A stretch of DNA of 64,000 nt from Devosia sp. XK-2 (GTDB lineage Bacteria > Pseudomonadota > Alphaproteobacteria > Rhizobiales > Devosiaceae). Each line of letters begins with the position of its first letter. The stretch's first letter is position 1. Of this stretch, positions 1 to 7,667 are shown in pieces. A model generated the notes under the pieces. It made no database searches. It saw only the letters and a list, made by a program, of their open reading frames with translations, and was not told where the DNA came from. Made by a program: the position numbers and the translations under genes. The stretch covers positions 3,381,001-3,445,000 of the forward strand of contig NZ_CP146608.1 in NCBI RefSeq assembly GCF_037113415.1, given 5' to 3'.

Positions 1-191
1 GCTGGCCTTTCCAAATCGGGCGGGTAGCGGGCATGGGCACCTCCTCGACTCGATACACCCGATCAACGCAAGGCGCTGTTGGCCGTTCCGTTCACCTTTG
101 CATGCGCCCGGGAACGCGGCCGGCCAGCAAGCCATTGTGGCTGGGATCGGAGGCAGTTCAGATGCAATTGGCAAGGATAGTGCTGGACCGA

Positions 192-581
192 ATGCGCGCT
201 GACGAAATTGGGCCCGGGCCGCAACTGGTTTTTTCCTCCGACGAGCACGCCGGATAGCGCCGCCGGAAGCGCGGCAGGGGATTTTCCTATTTTGCCGATA
301 GTGGCGAACGGCCCGGAGCGGCCGAATTGGCGCAGATCAACGCTCTGGCTATTCCGCTCGCCTGGTCAGATGTGTGGATCTGCAAAGACGCCCGCGGGCA
401 TATTCAAGCAACTGGCCGGGACGGAAAAGGACGCAAGCAATATTGCTATCACGCGCAATGGATAGCGCAACGCAGTGCCACCAAATTCGGAACTTTGGTC
501 AAGTTTGCAAATGCTCTGCGGGGATTGCGCGAACGGGTCGAAACCGATTTGCGACGCCAGACCTTGAGCTTCGAGCGCGTC
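192..581 (+). pseudogene. DNA topoisomerase IB remnant with internal stop
   Basis: Reading from an ATG at 192, the translation matches the N-terminal part of bacterial type IB topoisomerases: a VFSSDEHAG-like start, then RRRKRGRGFSYF, then the motif INALAIPLAWSDVWIC and the stretch ATGRDGKGRKQYCYH. An in-frame TAG at 255-257 interrupts it between the first two motifs. Only about 120 of the usual 330 or more residues remain, and the active-site tyrosine region is absent. Homology stops near 570-585, where a LacI-family sequence follows in the same frame. A non-functional remnant. Upstream bases 1-191 show nothing I recognise. Confidence 0.72.
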
Positions 582-812
582 GCGGGCGTGTCAGGCAAGA
601 CGGTGTCGCGCGTCGTCAACCGCGAGCCAAACGTTACTCCCGGTACGATCGAGAAGGTACAGTTGGCCATAGACAGCTTGGGTTATATCCCCAATCTGGC
701 GGCCAGAAGCATTCGCTCGAGCCGCAGCAACATCATCGGCATCATTACCGACTACGTTTCGACGACACCCTATTCCGGCGACATCGTCCGAGGAATGCAG
801 GATTGGGACCTG
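582..812 (+). pseudogene. LacI-family regulator remnant
   Basis: The reading frame shared with the topoisomerase remnant continues as a LacI helix-turn-helix (AGVSGKTVSRVVNREPNV) and hinge (LAARSIRSSRSNIIGI), and stops resembling the family after RGMQDW near 812. The first residues of the HTH domain and almost the whole ligand-binding domain are missing. The frame runs on to 866 only by reading antisense through the end of the histidine kinase. It resembles the intact LacI gene at 17416-18411 in domain order but is not a copy of it. Confidence 0.75.
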
Positions 813-835
813 CTTCCAGTCCAGCGGACCATCGT

Positions 836-2176
836 TCAGTCTGAAGATGTCGTTGTGGGGAGGTGAAAACGCGCTTCGAAGCCGTCCTGCGCTCCGGTCC
901 TCGGCGAAGCCAGGGCAAGCCTGCTTCCGGTGCGGTTCGCAATCGCAGCAACGATGGTCAGCCCTAATCCGCTGCCGTCAGACTTGCGCGTGTCACGGTG
1001 AAAGCGATCGGTTAGGTGCGCGAGGAGGTCCGGGTCCAGGACCGGTCCGGCATTTGAGACAACCAGATCGCCGCCTGGCGTGACGGATACCCGGACTTCA
1101 CCATGGCCAGCGCCATGCCGGAGGGCGTTCTCCACCAGGTTCCGGCAGACGATTCCCAATGCGTCAGGGTCGATGGTCGAGAGCACCGGGGTCGGGGGAA
1201 GGTCCAGTGCAATCTCGGATGATTGCGGGCCGCGGGTCATATCACTGATGACCAGTCGCATGGCCGCCCTCACATCGTATGGTATGTCCGACTGGAGGCG
1301 TCCGCCCTCAGCGCGCGCCAGTTGCATCAGGCGCTCCGTGCGGCGCGTCAGGCGTTTCAGTGTGTCCTCGATATCGACGGCGCGCTGCGCCGCAGCTTTG
1401 TCTTCAGTTTCCGACCGAAGCCGCTGCGCCTGGGCAATGGCGCCTGCCAGCGGCGTCCGCAACTCGTGCGCGGCGTTGGCGGCGAAGCTGCGTTCGGCCT
1501 CGAACGCCTCGCGGAGCTTGGTCAGAAGGCCGTTGAGCGTTTCGGCCAAGGGCCCGATCTCTGTGGGCAGGTCGTTCGCAGGGACCACCGACAGGTCACG
1601 GGCACCGCGAGCCTCCAGCCGCGAACGAAACCGGCGCAGAGGATCGAGGCTGAAACGGACCGCCAGAATGATGGCGACCAGTGCGACCGGGAGCATGATC
1701 AGCAGCGGCAGACCGAGGCCCATCTGGATTTCCCGCGCGACTGATGCGCGATGCGCCAGCGGCTCGGCAACAGTGATGCGGATCGTCTCCTGAAGGGCTG
1801 CGTCGCTGTAGAACCGGTGGGTCGCCGTCTGCCGGAAGCCCGTCCCGTCCCAGGGCAGGAACAGGGCGGGATCGGCCTCGTGCGACTGCAGCAGGATGCG
1901 CCCCTCGACATCCCGGACGAGGTAGGTGAAGAACTCGTCATGTCCCCGGATCGGGGCAAGCCGTTGCGTAATCCCCTGTTCTTCCCGCCCCACGATATCG
2001 GTTACCGCCAGCGGCAGGATCCGCTCCGCCGTTTCGCGCAGGGCGCTGTCGAAGACCTCGTCCATCTCGTCCCTGACGATCAGGGACGTCACCGTCGCCG
2101 CAAGCAGCCATAACACCGTCAGCGCGAAGCCAAGCGAGAGACCGAGGCGGCCCTGAAGGCTGGCGGGCCACTTCAT
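836..2176 (-). CDS. Two-component sensor histidine kinase (QseC/PmrB-like)
   Basis: Inner-membrane sensor kinase of 446 aa that should phosphorylate the regulator encoded just upstream. Transmembrane helices at about residues 12-34 and 155-173 flank a periplasmic sensor of about 120 aa. A short HAMP-like linker follows, then the H-box AANAAHELRTPLAG with phospho-acceptor His237, an N-box (NLVENALRH) and a G-box (DGSGLGL). The start chosen is the ATG that overlaps the regulator stop codon (ATGA), so the pair is translationally coupled; longer upstream starts lie inside the regulator gene. The signal is unknown; the divergent PepSY/flavin/metal cluster suggests an envelope metal or redox cue. 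Confidence 0.9.
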   Translation of the reverse strand: MKWPASLQGRLGLSLGFALTVLWLLAATVTSLIVRDEMDEVFDSALRETAERILPLAVTDIVGREEQGITQRLAPIRGHDEFFTYLVRDVEGRILLQSHEADPALFLPWDGTGFRQTATHRFYSDAALQETIRITVAEPLAHRASVAREIQMGLGLPLLIMLPVALVAIILAVRFSLDPLRRFRSRLEARGARDLSVVPANDLPTEIGPLAETLNGLLTKLREAFEAERSFAANAAHELRTPLAGAIAQAQRLRSETEDKAAAQRAVDIEDTLKRLTRRTERLMQLARAEGGRLQSDIPYDVRAAMRLVISDMTRGPQSSEIALDLPPTPVLSTIDPDALGIVCRNLVENALRHGAGHGEVRVSVTPGGDLVVSNAGPVLDPDLLAHLTDRFHRDTRKSDGSGLGLTIVAAIANRTGSRLALASPRTGAQDGFEARFHLPTTTSSD

Positions 2177-2832
2177 GGCTTGCCCAGCCGGTAGCCCATA
2201 CCGCGCTCGGTCTCGATAACGGCGGCCCCAAGCTTCTTGCGCAGCCGGCTGACATGGACTTCGATGGTGTTGCTTTCCACCTCGGCGTCGAAAGCATAGA
2301 GCTTGTCTTCCAGTTGGGCCTTGGACAGCAATTGACCCGGGCGGGCAAGAAAGGCTTCGAACAGCGCCCATTCACGGGCTGTCAGTTGAACCGGCCTGCC
2401 GTTGCAGCGAACACTGCGCGCGGCGAGGTCGACCTCCAGCGGGCCATGGGTCACGATGGGGTTCGGATTGCCGCTATAACGGCGGGCCACCGAGCCGATC
2501 CGGGCCGAGAGTTCGGCGAGGTCGAAGGGCTTGACCAGGTAGTCGTCGGCGCCAGCATTCAGTCCCTCGATCCGGTCCGAGACCTGGTCGAGTGCGGTCA
2601 GGATGATGACCGGCGTCACGCCGCCCCGCGCACGCAATCCCTTGAGAAAGCCAATACCACGCCCGTCGGGCAGCATCAGGTCGAGCAGGATAAGGTCGTA
2701 GGATGTGGATTCTACAGCATCGCCGGCGGCGTCGAGCCGCGTCACCCAATCCACCGACTGGCCGTCGGCCGCAATCTGGTCGCGCACTGCAGCGCCCAGA
2801 ACCGTGTCGTCCTCGATCAGCAGGATGCGCAT
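2173..2832 (-). CDS. OmpR/QseB-family response regulator
   Basis: DNA-binding response regulator of 219 aa. The receiver domain has the acidic pair at residues 7-9, the phospho-acceptor Asp51 in LILLDLMLPDG, a conserved threonine (ILTALD) and lysine (VKPFD). The C-terminal half is an OmpR winged helix (LTAREWALFEAFL, then SNTIEVHVSRLRKKLG). The start is set at ATG 2832, giving the canonical MRILLIEDD beginning; an upstream ATG would add 18 unlikely residues. It is divergent from the PepSY gene at 2976, so the 143-bp gap probably holds its operator. Likely controls the flavin/metal cluster. Confidence 0.92.
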   Translation of the reverse strand: MRILLIEDDTVLGAAVRDQIAADGQSVDWVTRLDAAGDAVESTSYDLILLDLMLPDGRGIGFLKGLRARGGVTPVIILTALDQVSDRIEGLNAGADDYLVKPFDLAELSARIGSVARRYSGNPNPIVTHGPLEVDLAARSVRCNGRPVQLTAREWALFEAFLARPGQLLSKAQLEDKLYAFDAEVESNTIEVHVSRLRKKLGAAVIETERGMGYRLGKP

Positions 2833-2975
2833 CCTCGTCCCCGTCCTTTTCTGATAACCCTTCATGGTCCGCCCGGCTGACAGCACGCTGAAGCGGCGGG
2901 TGAGGCCCCTTCAGGCTGATGTCAGCTTCGCCTTGCATGACTGGTATCAAGATGGCCGCGGCGGGAGTTTGACCT

Positions 2976-3290
2976 ATGAAGAAGACATTGACAATTCTCG
3001 GCTTTCTCGCAGTCCTCCCAGCTGGCGCCGCCCTGGCGGATGACGATTGTCTCGTGCCGATGGCTGACTGGCAGCCGCGCGACGCGGTCGCCCGGCTGGC
3101 CGAGGAGAACGGCTGGACGGTGCGCCGTATCAAGATCGACGACGGCTGTTACGAGATCATCGGCCGGGATGCCGAAGGGCGCCCGATCGAGGTGACGATC
3201 CACCCGGCAACGCTGCAGGTCATTGCGTTCGAATATGAGGACGAGGACGATCGCCCACACCGGGATCGCGAAGGCGCTGTTGACGGCTGA
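2976..3290 (+). CDS. Secreted PepSY-domain protein
   Basis: Periplasmic protein of 104 aa. A Sec signal peptide (about residues 1-21, cleaved after GAALA) precedes one PepSY-type domain (WQPRDAVARLAEENGW, then CYEIIGRDAEGRPIEV). Small PepSY proteins of this kind are commonly encoded beside QseBC/PmrAB-like two-component systems. A GGGAG ribosome site lies just upstream. First gene of the series divergent from the two-component pair. The C-terminus is acidic then basic (YEDEDDRPHRDREG). Its precise role is unknown; a regulatory or metal-sensing partner of the kinase is a reasonable inference. Confidence 0.85.
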   Translation: MKKTLTILGFLAVLPAGAALADDDCLVPMADWQPRDAVARLAEENGWTVRRIKIDDGCYEIIGRDAEGRPIEVTIHPATLQVIAFEYEDEDDRPHRDREGAVDG

Positions 3291-3601
3291 GCCCGCTGAT
3301 CCTGACCCGCCTTACCGATGCCGGGGTGCCTCGAACACCCTGGGCTGATTGCCCCTGCCGGATTTTCGCGTCGCGAGCGCCCCGCTCGGGCCATGCGTGC
3401 TGCAAATTCCTCTGCGATCGCAAAACGGGCCGAACGCCAGCCTCAATCCCTTGCCCCCATCTTCCAGGCCATCCCGGGAGCCTGTCCCCGCAGCAACCAA
3501 CATATTCCTGACGGCAAGCTGAAGCGGAAGCTGCCAAGGCGTCAGGATGCCCTCAGCTCGGCTCTCCACATTGTCCTCAGCAGACGAAAGGAGACCCTGC
3601 G
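3291..3601 (+). other. Intergenic region without a recognised gene
   Basis: About 310 bases between the PepSY gene and the acidic secreted protein. Short open frames exist on both strands, but none has a ribosome site plus a protein-like composition. It may hold a separate promoter for the genes from 3602 onward; I could not pick out a convincing -35/-10 pair. Confidence 0.4.
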
Positions 3602-3982
3602 ATGAAAAAGACCCTCACACTTCTGGTCGCATCCACGGTGCTGACCATTGCCATCGGCGTCCCCGCCTGGAGCGCGATGCGGGCCCCGACCGACGGCGCC
3701 CCTCGGTCGGTCGCAACGCTCTTCGATGACGGCCCGCAAACCATGTCGATCGCTCTGGTGGGCGACGATGAGGATGATGACCGCCCTTGGCAAAACGGTT
3801 CGCCTCGGGGTCACGATGATGCCGAGTGTGGCACCGATGGTGATGGCGACGAGGATAGCGATGACGACGACAACAACGATTGCCGCGGTGGGCTCCGCAA
3901 TCCTGCGCCCGCTGGCATTGTTGCCCCACCACAGAACGGCCTCTTCAGGACCGGTGCTCCGCCGCAGGTTCAGATGAACTGA
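3602..3982 (+). CDS. Acidic secreted protein of unknown function
   Basis: 126 aa with an N-terminal signal peptide (MKKTLTLLVASTVLTIAIG, cleavage near PAWSA). The mature part carries two dense acidic runs (GDDEDDDRPW and GDGDEDSDDDDNND) separated by His- and Cys-containing residues. No family recognised. A good AAAGGAG ribosome site sits 10 bases before the ATG. The acidic runs could bind cations, which would suit the transporter genes downstream, but this is inference from composition only. Confidence 0.7.
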   Translation: MKKTLTLLVASTVLTIAIGVPAWSAMRAPTDGAPRSVATLFDDGPQTMSIALVGDDEDDDRPWQNGSPRGHDDAECGTDGDGDEDSDDDDNNDCRGGLRNPAPAGIVAPPQNGLFRTGAPPQVQMN

Positions 3983-4020
3983 CCCGCTCCACAGTACCTC
4001 TGAGAACAAGGGATCATCCG

Positions 4021-4488
4021 ATGAAATCGTTTCTCGCCACGCTCGCGCTGACGACAGCGCTGACGCTTCCCAGCCTCGCCCTGGCGCAGCCGGTGACGTT
4101 CACCACCACCCTCAACAATTACGGCGGCGACGGCGCCTACCTTGCCTTCTACGTCACCGACGCCTCGGGCGCCTATGTCGGCAGCCTCTGGATGGCCGGC
4201 GGCAAGTCCAAATACTACGAGCATCTGAGCGACTGGTACCGCGCCACAGGTGGTGACACGGGCCAGGTGAACGGTATCACCGGCGCCAGCGTCGGTGCGG
4301 GCCGCACATTGGAGATCACCCTCGACCTGGCCGATGCGCTGTTCGACGCGGGCTATACGCTCCACGTCGATGCGGCCGTCGAAGACATGCGCGACAGCCC
4401 GAACGAAGTGGCGGTGCCGCTGACAATCGAGGGGGCGGGCAAGCCGGTGGTCGGGCGCCGCTACATTGCCAGTTTCACCTACAAGTGA
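4021..4488 (+). CDS. DUF2271-family periplasmic protein
   Basis: 155 aa, signal peptide 1-22 (cleaved after LALAQ), then a DUF2271-like domain with WMAGGKSKYYEHLSDWYRA and a C-terminal beta-rich part. Residues 84-90 read NGITGAS, which resembles the Dxx(S/T)GA(T/S) site used by ApbE flavin transferases, with Asn for Asp and Ser90 at the acceptor position. It is encoded directly before a PepSY-membrane reductase and ApbE; DUF2271, PepSY and ApbE genes are known to keep company. The start at 4021 follows an AAGGGA ribosome site; upstream in-frame starts lie inside the preceding gene. Confidence 0.85.
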   Translation: MKSFLATLALTTALTLPSLALAQPVTFTTTLNNYGGDGAYLAFYVTDASGAYVGSLWMAGGKSKYYEHLSDWYRATGGDTGQVNGITGASVGAGRTLEITLDLADALFDAGYTLHVDAAVEDMRDSPNEVAVPLTIEGAGKPVVGRRYIASFTYK

Positions 4489-4498
4489 GGATGAAGCG

Positions 4499-6706
4499 AT
4501 GATCCGAGCACTCCATCGTTGGCCGGGTCTTCTTGCCCTTGTGCTGGTCACCATCCTGAGCTTGAGCGGCGCCGCGCTGTCGATCTTTCCGGCGGCTGAG
4601 AGCGCTGCTGCGCCGCAAGCGCAAGCCGGTCTGACCGTCGCCGCCCTCGCAGACCGCATCCAGGCTGTCTATCCGGGTGTCGAGCAGATCCGCCGCTCGC
4701 CCTCAGGCCGGATCACGGCCTACTGGTTCGATGCAGGGGCGCCGGGCGCCGCCGTGATCGATCCCGCGACGGGCCAGGGCGTAGCCTCTGCTGATCCAAA
4801 CCAGATCGAACGCTGGTTGACCGGCCTGCACCGTTCGCTGTTCCTCGGAGATGGCGGGCGCCTGGCCATGGCTGCAGGCGCCGCGGCCATACTGGTCCTC
4901 TCGCTCTCCGGCGCAGCGCTCGTCGCGCGGCGAGCGGGCGGCTGGCGGCGCTGGTTCGCGCCCTTGCGTGGTCCCGTCGCGGGCAGGCTGCATGTCGAGA
5001 TCGCCCGGATCGCCGTCGTCGGCCTTGCGTTGTCGTCGACGACTGCCTTGTGGATGACCGCCTCCACCTTCAATCTTTTGCCGGACGGGGGCGCCCCGCC
5101 GGCCGTCCCCACGATAGTGAGCGGCCAGATGGGGGTCGCGCTTGACCAGATGCCGACGCTGCAACAGACACCCCTCGCCGAACTGCGTGAGCTGAGCTTT
5201 CCCTATCCCGGTGATGCGACGGATGTCTTCACGCTCAGGACGGACCGGGGCACCGGATATCTCGATCAGGGCGACGGTGCTCTGCTGGCCTGGGTCGAGC
5301 TGACGGGATGGGAGCGCGCCTCGGAGACCATCTACATGCTGCACACCGGACAAGGGGCGGCGGCGCTCGGCGTCGTGCTCGGGTTCACGGCGCTTGGCGT
5401 GCCCGCGATGGGTGCGACCGGCCTTCTGGTCTGGCTTGCCGGGCGGCGCGGGCGGCCGCGCATCCGGGGCAATCAACCGGCCGGACGCGCCGAGACAATC
5501 CTGCTCGTCGGCAGCGAGGGCGGCAGCACCTGGGGTTTTGCCGCAACCCTGCACGCCGCCCTGACCAAGGCCGGTCATAGCGTCCATGTCGGCCCGATGT
5601 CGGGCTTCGCCCCGGAGCGCTACGCCAACGCCCGGCGCATCATCCTTCTCGCCGCGACCTATGGCGACGGGGCGGCGCCGGCATCGGCGAAGGGCTTCGT
5701 TGACCGGCTAAACGCTTTAGAGCCGGTGCCAGACATTGCGCTGGCAGTGCTCGGCTTCGGCGACCGCAGCTTTCCGGCCTATTGCGCCTTCGCCGGGGCT
5801 GTCGTGCAGGCAGCACAGGCCAAAGGCTGGCACGCGCTCCTGCCGCTCGACACCGTCGATCGTCAGTCGCCGCAGGATTTCGCCCGCTGGGGCCGCGCGC
5901 TCGGCGAGGTGCTCGGCATGGCGCTCGACCTGTCGCACCAGCCAGTCCTGCCGGCCATCGACAGGCTGACCCTCGTCTCGCGCCGCGACTATGGCGCCGA
6001 GGTGCAGGCTCCGACCGCCATCCTCCGCTTTGCGCTTCCGCGCGTTTCGCTTTGGCAAAGGCTGCGAGGGGCGGGGTTCGTCCGCTTCCAGGCCGGTGAC
6101 CTGATCGGCATCGTGCCCGAGGGCAGCGCCATCCCGCGGCTTTATTCACTTGCCTCCGGGCGCCATGACGGTTTCATCGAGATCGTGGTCAAGAAGCATC
6201 CCGGCGGCCTCTGCTCGGGGCAACTGACTGCGCTTGAGCCGGGCGACACGGTGTCTGCCTTCCTCCGCCGCAACCCCGGTTTCCGGCCGGGCCGCAGCCG
6301 GGCGCCGCTCATCCTGATCGGCGCGGGGACGGGCATTGGACCACTCACGGGCTTCGTGCGCGGCAATGCGCGCCGCAGGCCGGTTCACTTGTTCTTCGGC
6401 ATGCGCCACCCCGCCAGTGATTTCTTCTACGGCGACGATTTCCCAATCTGGCAGCGCGAGGGGCGTCTGGCTCGGTTGGTCACGGCCGTCTCGCGCGGGG
6501 CACAGCCCCACTATGTGCAGGATGCCCTGCGCGGGGAGGCGGCGCAGGTCTTGGAGCATGTCCGCAATGGGGCGCGCATCATGGTTTGCGGCGGACGCGA
6601 CATGGCCGCGGGCGTGGCAGAAGCGCTGACAGAAATCCTCGCGCCGGCCGGGCTCACGCCTGCAATTCTGAAGGCCGAGGGGCGGTATGTCGAAGATGTC
6701 TACTGA
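4499..6706 (+). CDS. PepSY-membrane/flavodoxin/NADPH reductase fusion
   Basis: 735 aa membrane flavoprotein. The N-terminal third is a PepSY-associated membrane region with four helices (about residues 9-31, 121-143, 167-189, 284-315) and two periplasmic loops. His6, His111, His165 and His282 sit at helix ends, a pattern suited to two haem b groups. A flavodoxin domain follows (about 333-475, ILLVGSEGGSTWG), then a sulfite/P450-reductase-type FAD domain (RLYSLAS at 547) and an NADPH domain (GAGTGIGPL at 608, CGGRDM at 697) with an aromatic C-terminus. It should pass electrons from cytosolic NADPH through FAD, FMN and haem to a periplasmic acceptor, perhaps a ferric complex. Ends inside apbE. 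Confidence 0.88.
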   Translation: MIRALHRWPGLLALVLVTILSLSGAALSIFPAAESAAAPQAQAGLTVAALADRIQAVYPGVEQIRRSPSGRITAYWFDAGAPGAAVIDPATGQGVASADPNQIERWLTGLHRSLFLGDGGRLAMAAGAAAILVLSLSGAALVARRAGGWRRWFAPLRGPVAGRLHVEIARIAVVGLALSSTTALWMTASTFNLLPDGGAPPAVPTIVSGQMGVALDQMPTLQQTPLAELRELSFPYPGDATDVFTLRTDRGTGYLDQGDGALLAWVELTGWERASETIYMLHTGQGAAALGVVLGFTALGVPAMGATGLLVWLAGRRGRPRIRGNQPAGRAETILLVGSEGGSTWGFAATLHAALTKAGHSVHVGPMSGFAPERYANARRIILLAATYGDGAAPASAKGFVDRLNALEPVPDIALAVLGFGDRSFPAYCAFAGAVVQAAQAKGWHALLPLDTVDRQSPQDFARWGRALGEVLGMALDLSHQPVLPAIDRLTLVSRRDYGAEVQAPTAILRFALPRVSLWQRLRGAGFVRFQAGDLIGIVPEGSAIPRLYSLASGRHDGFIEIVVKKHPGGLCSGQLTALEPGDTVSAFLRRNPGFRPGRSRAPLILIGAGTGIGPLTGFVRGNARRRPVHLFFGMRHPASDFFYGDDFPIWQREGRLARLVTAVSRGAQPHYVQDALRGEAAQVLEHVRNGARIMVCGGRDMAAGVAEALTEILAPAGLTPAILKAEGRYVEDVY

Positions 6707-7667
6707 GCGCGCGCGCATCGCCCTGAATGGCCCGACCATGGGCACCCGCTGGTCCGCGCTGTTCTTCGCGGACGCGGGCCTCGATCCCCAGCCGATCCGC
6801 CGGGCGCTCCAAGCAGCGGTGGACGATGTGGATGCCCAGATGTCCACCTGGAAGCCCGACAGCGATCTGGTGCGGCTCAACGCGGCGCCAGTAGGCGAAT
6901 GGGTGGGAGTTCCTTCGCAACTGGCCGCGGTCCTCAGGCTCGGCCTTGAGATCGGTAGTGCCTCTGGTGGGGCCTTCGACATCGGGATGGGTGATGCGGT
7001 GACCGCTTGGGGGTTCGGACCAGAGGGCGCCGCGCCCGAGCGTATCCGTGCCGCAATGGCCGCGGCGCGGCGCCCCGCGCATCAAGTCCTCAAGATCAAA
7101 GGTGACCATGTGCGCAAATCCGCGCCCGTCACACTCGATCTGAATGGTATCGCCAAGGGTCATGGCGTCGACCGGCTGGCCGAGGTCCTGCAAAACCACG
7201 GGGTCGCCGATGCGCTGGTCGGCATTGACGGGGAAATGCGCGCCATGGGGCTCCGACCGGATGGCGAGGCCTGGACCATCGCGGTCGAGCTGCCGGATGT
7301 CGAACGCCGGACACCGCATTCGATCCTGGCGCTTGGGGACGCCGGGGTGGCCACGTCGGGTGACTACCGCCACTGGGTTGAGGTACAGGGGCAGCGTCTG
7401 TCGCACACGATGGACCCGATGCGCGGCGCCCCGCTGGTCGCGTCGCCGGCCTCCGTGACCGTGGTAGCCCGCACCTGTGCGGAGGCAGACGCCTGGGCGA
7501 CGGCGCTCATGGTGCTCGGACCCGTCAAAGGCGCAGTGATTGCCCGAGAACGCAGGCTCGACGCCCTGTTTCTCCTGCGCGATAATGATGAAAATATCGG
7601 GGGCGTGGGAGTCGGAGGACTTTTTTCCGAAATGCCAGCGGCAGGTGCCCCAACCGAGGGGAGATGA
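6687..7667 (+). CDS. apbE: FAD:protein FMN transferase, ApbE family
   Basis: 326 aa. Transfers FMN from FAD to a Thr/Ser of a target protein. Family motifs in order: GPTMGTRW, STWKPDSDLVRLN, GAFDIGMGDAVTAWGF, LDLNGIAKGHGVDRL, VGIDGEMRAMG, TSGDYRHW, and HTMDPMRGAPL with the Mg-binding Asp. Unlike most ApbE proteins it has no signal peptide or lipobox, so it may act in the cytoplasm. It overlaps the end of the reductase gene by 20 bases and its own stop overlaps the next start (ATGA), so translation is coupled. The best local target candidate is the DUF2271 protein. Confidence 0.92.
   Translation: MSKMSTERARIALNGPTMGTRWSALFFADAGLDPQPIRRALQAAVDDVDAQMSTWKPDSDLVRLNAAPVGEWVGVPSQLAAVLRLGLEIGSASGGAFDIGMGDAVTAWGFGPEGAAPERIRAAMAAARRPAHQVLKIKGDHVRKSAPVTLDLNGIAKGHGVDRLAEVLQNHGVADALVGIDGEMRAMGLRPDGEAWTIAVELPDVERRTPHSILALGDAGVATSGDYRHWVEVQGQRLSHTMDPMRGAPLVASPASVTVVARTCAEADAWATALMVLGPVKGAVIARERRLDALFLLRDNDENIGGVGVGGLFSEMPAAGAPTEGR

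Noticed and set aside
1080..1793. Long open frame on the plus strand through the histidine kinase
   Set aside because: Antisense to an intact kinase with all motifs; Arg/Ser-rich composition is typical of GC-rich shadow frames.
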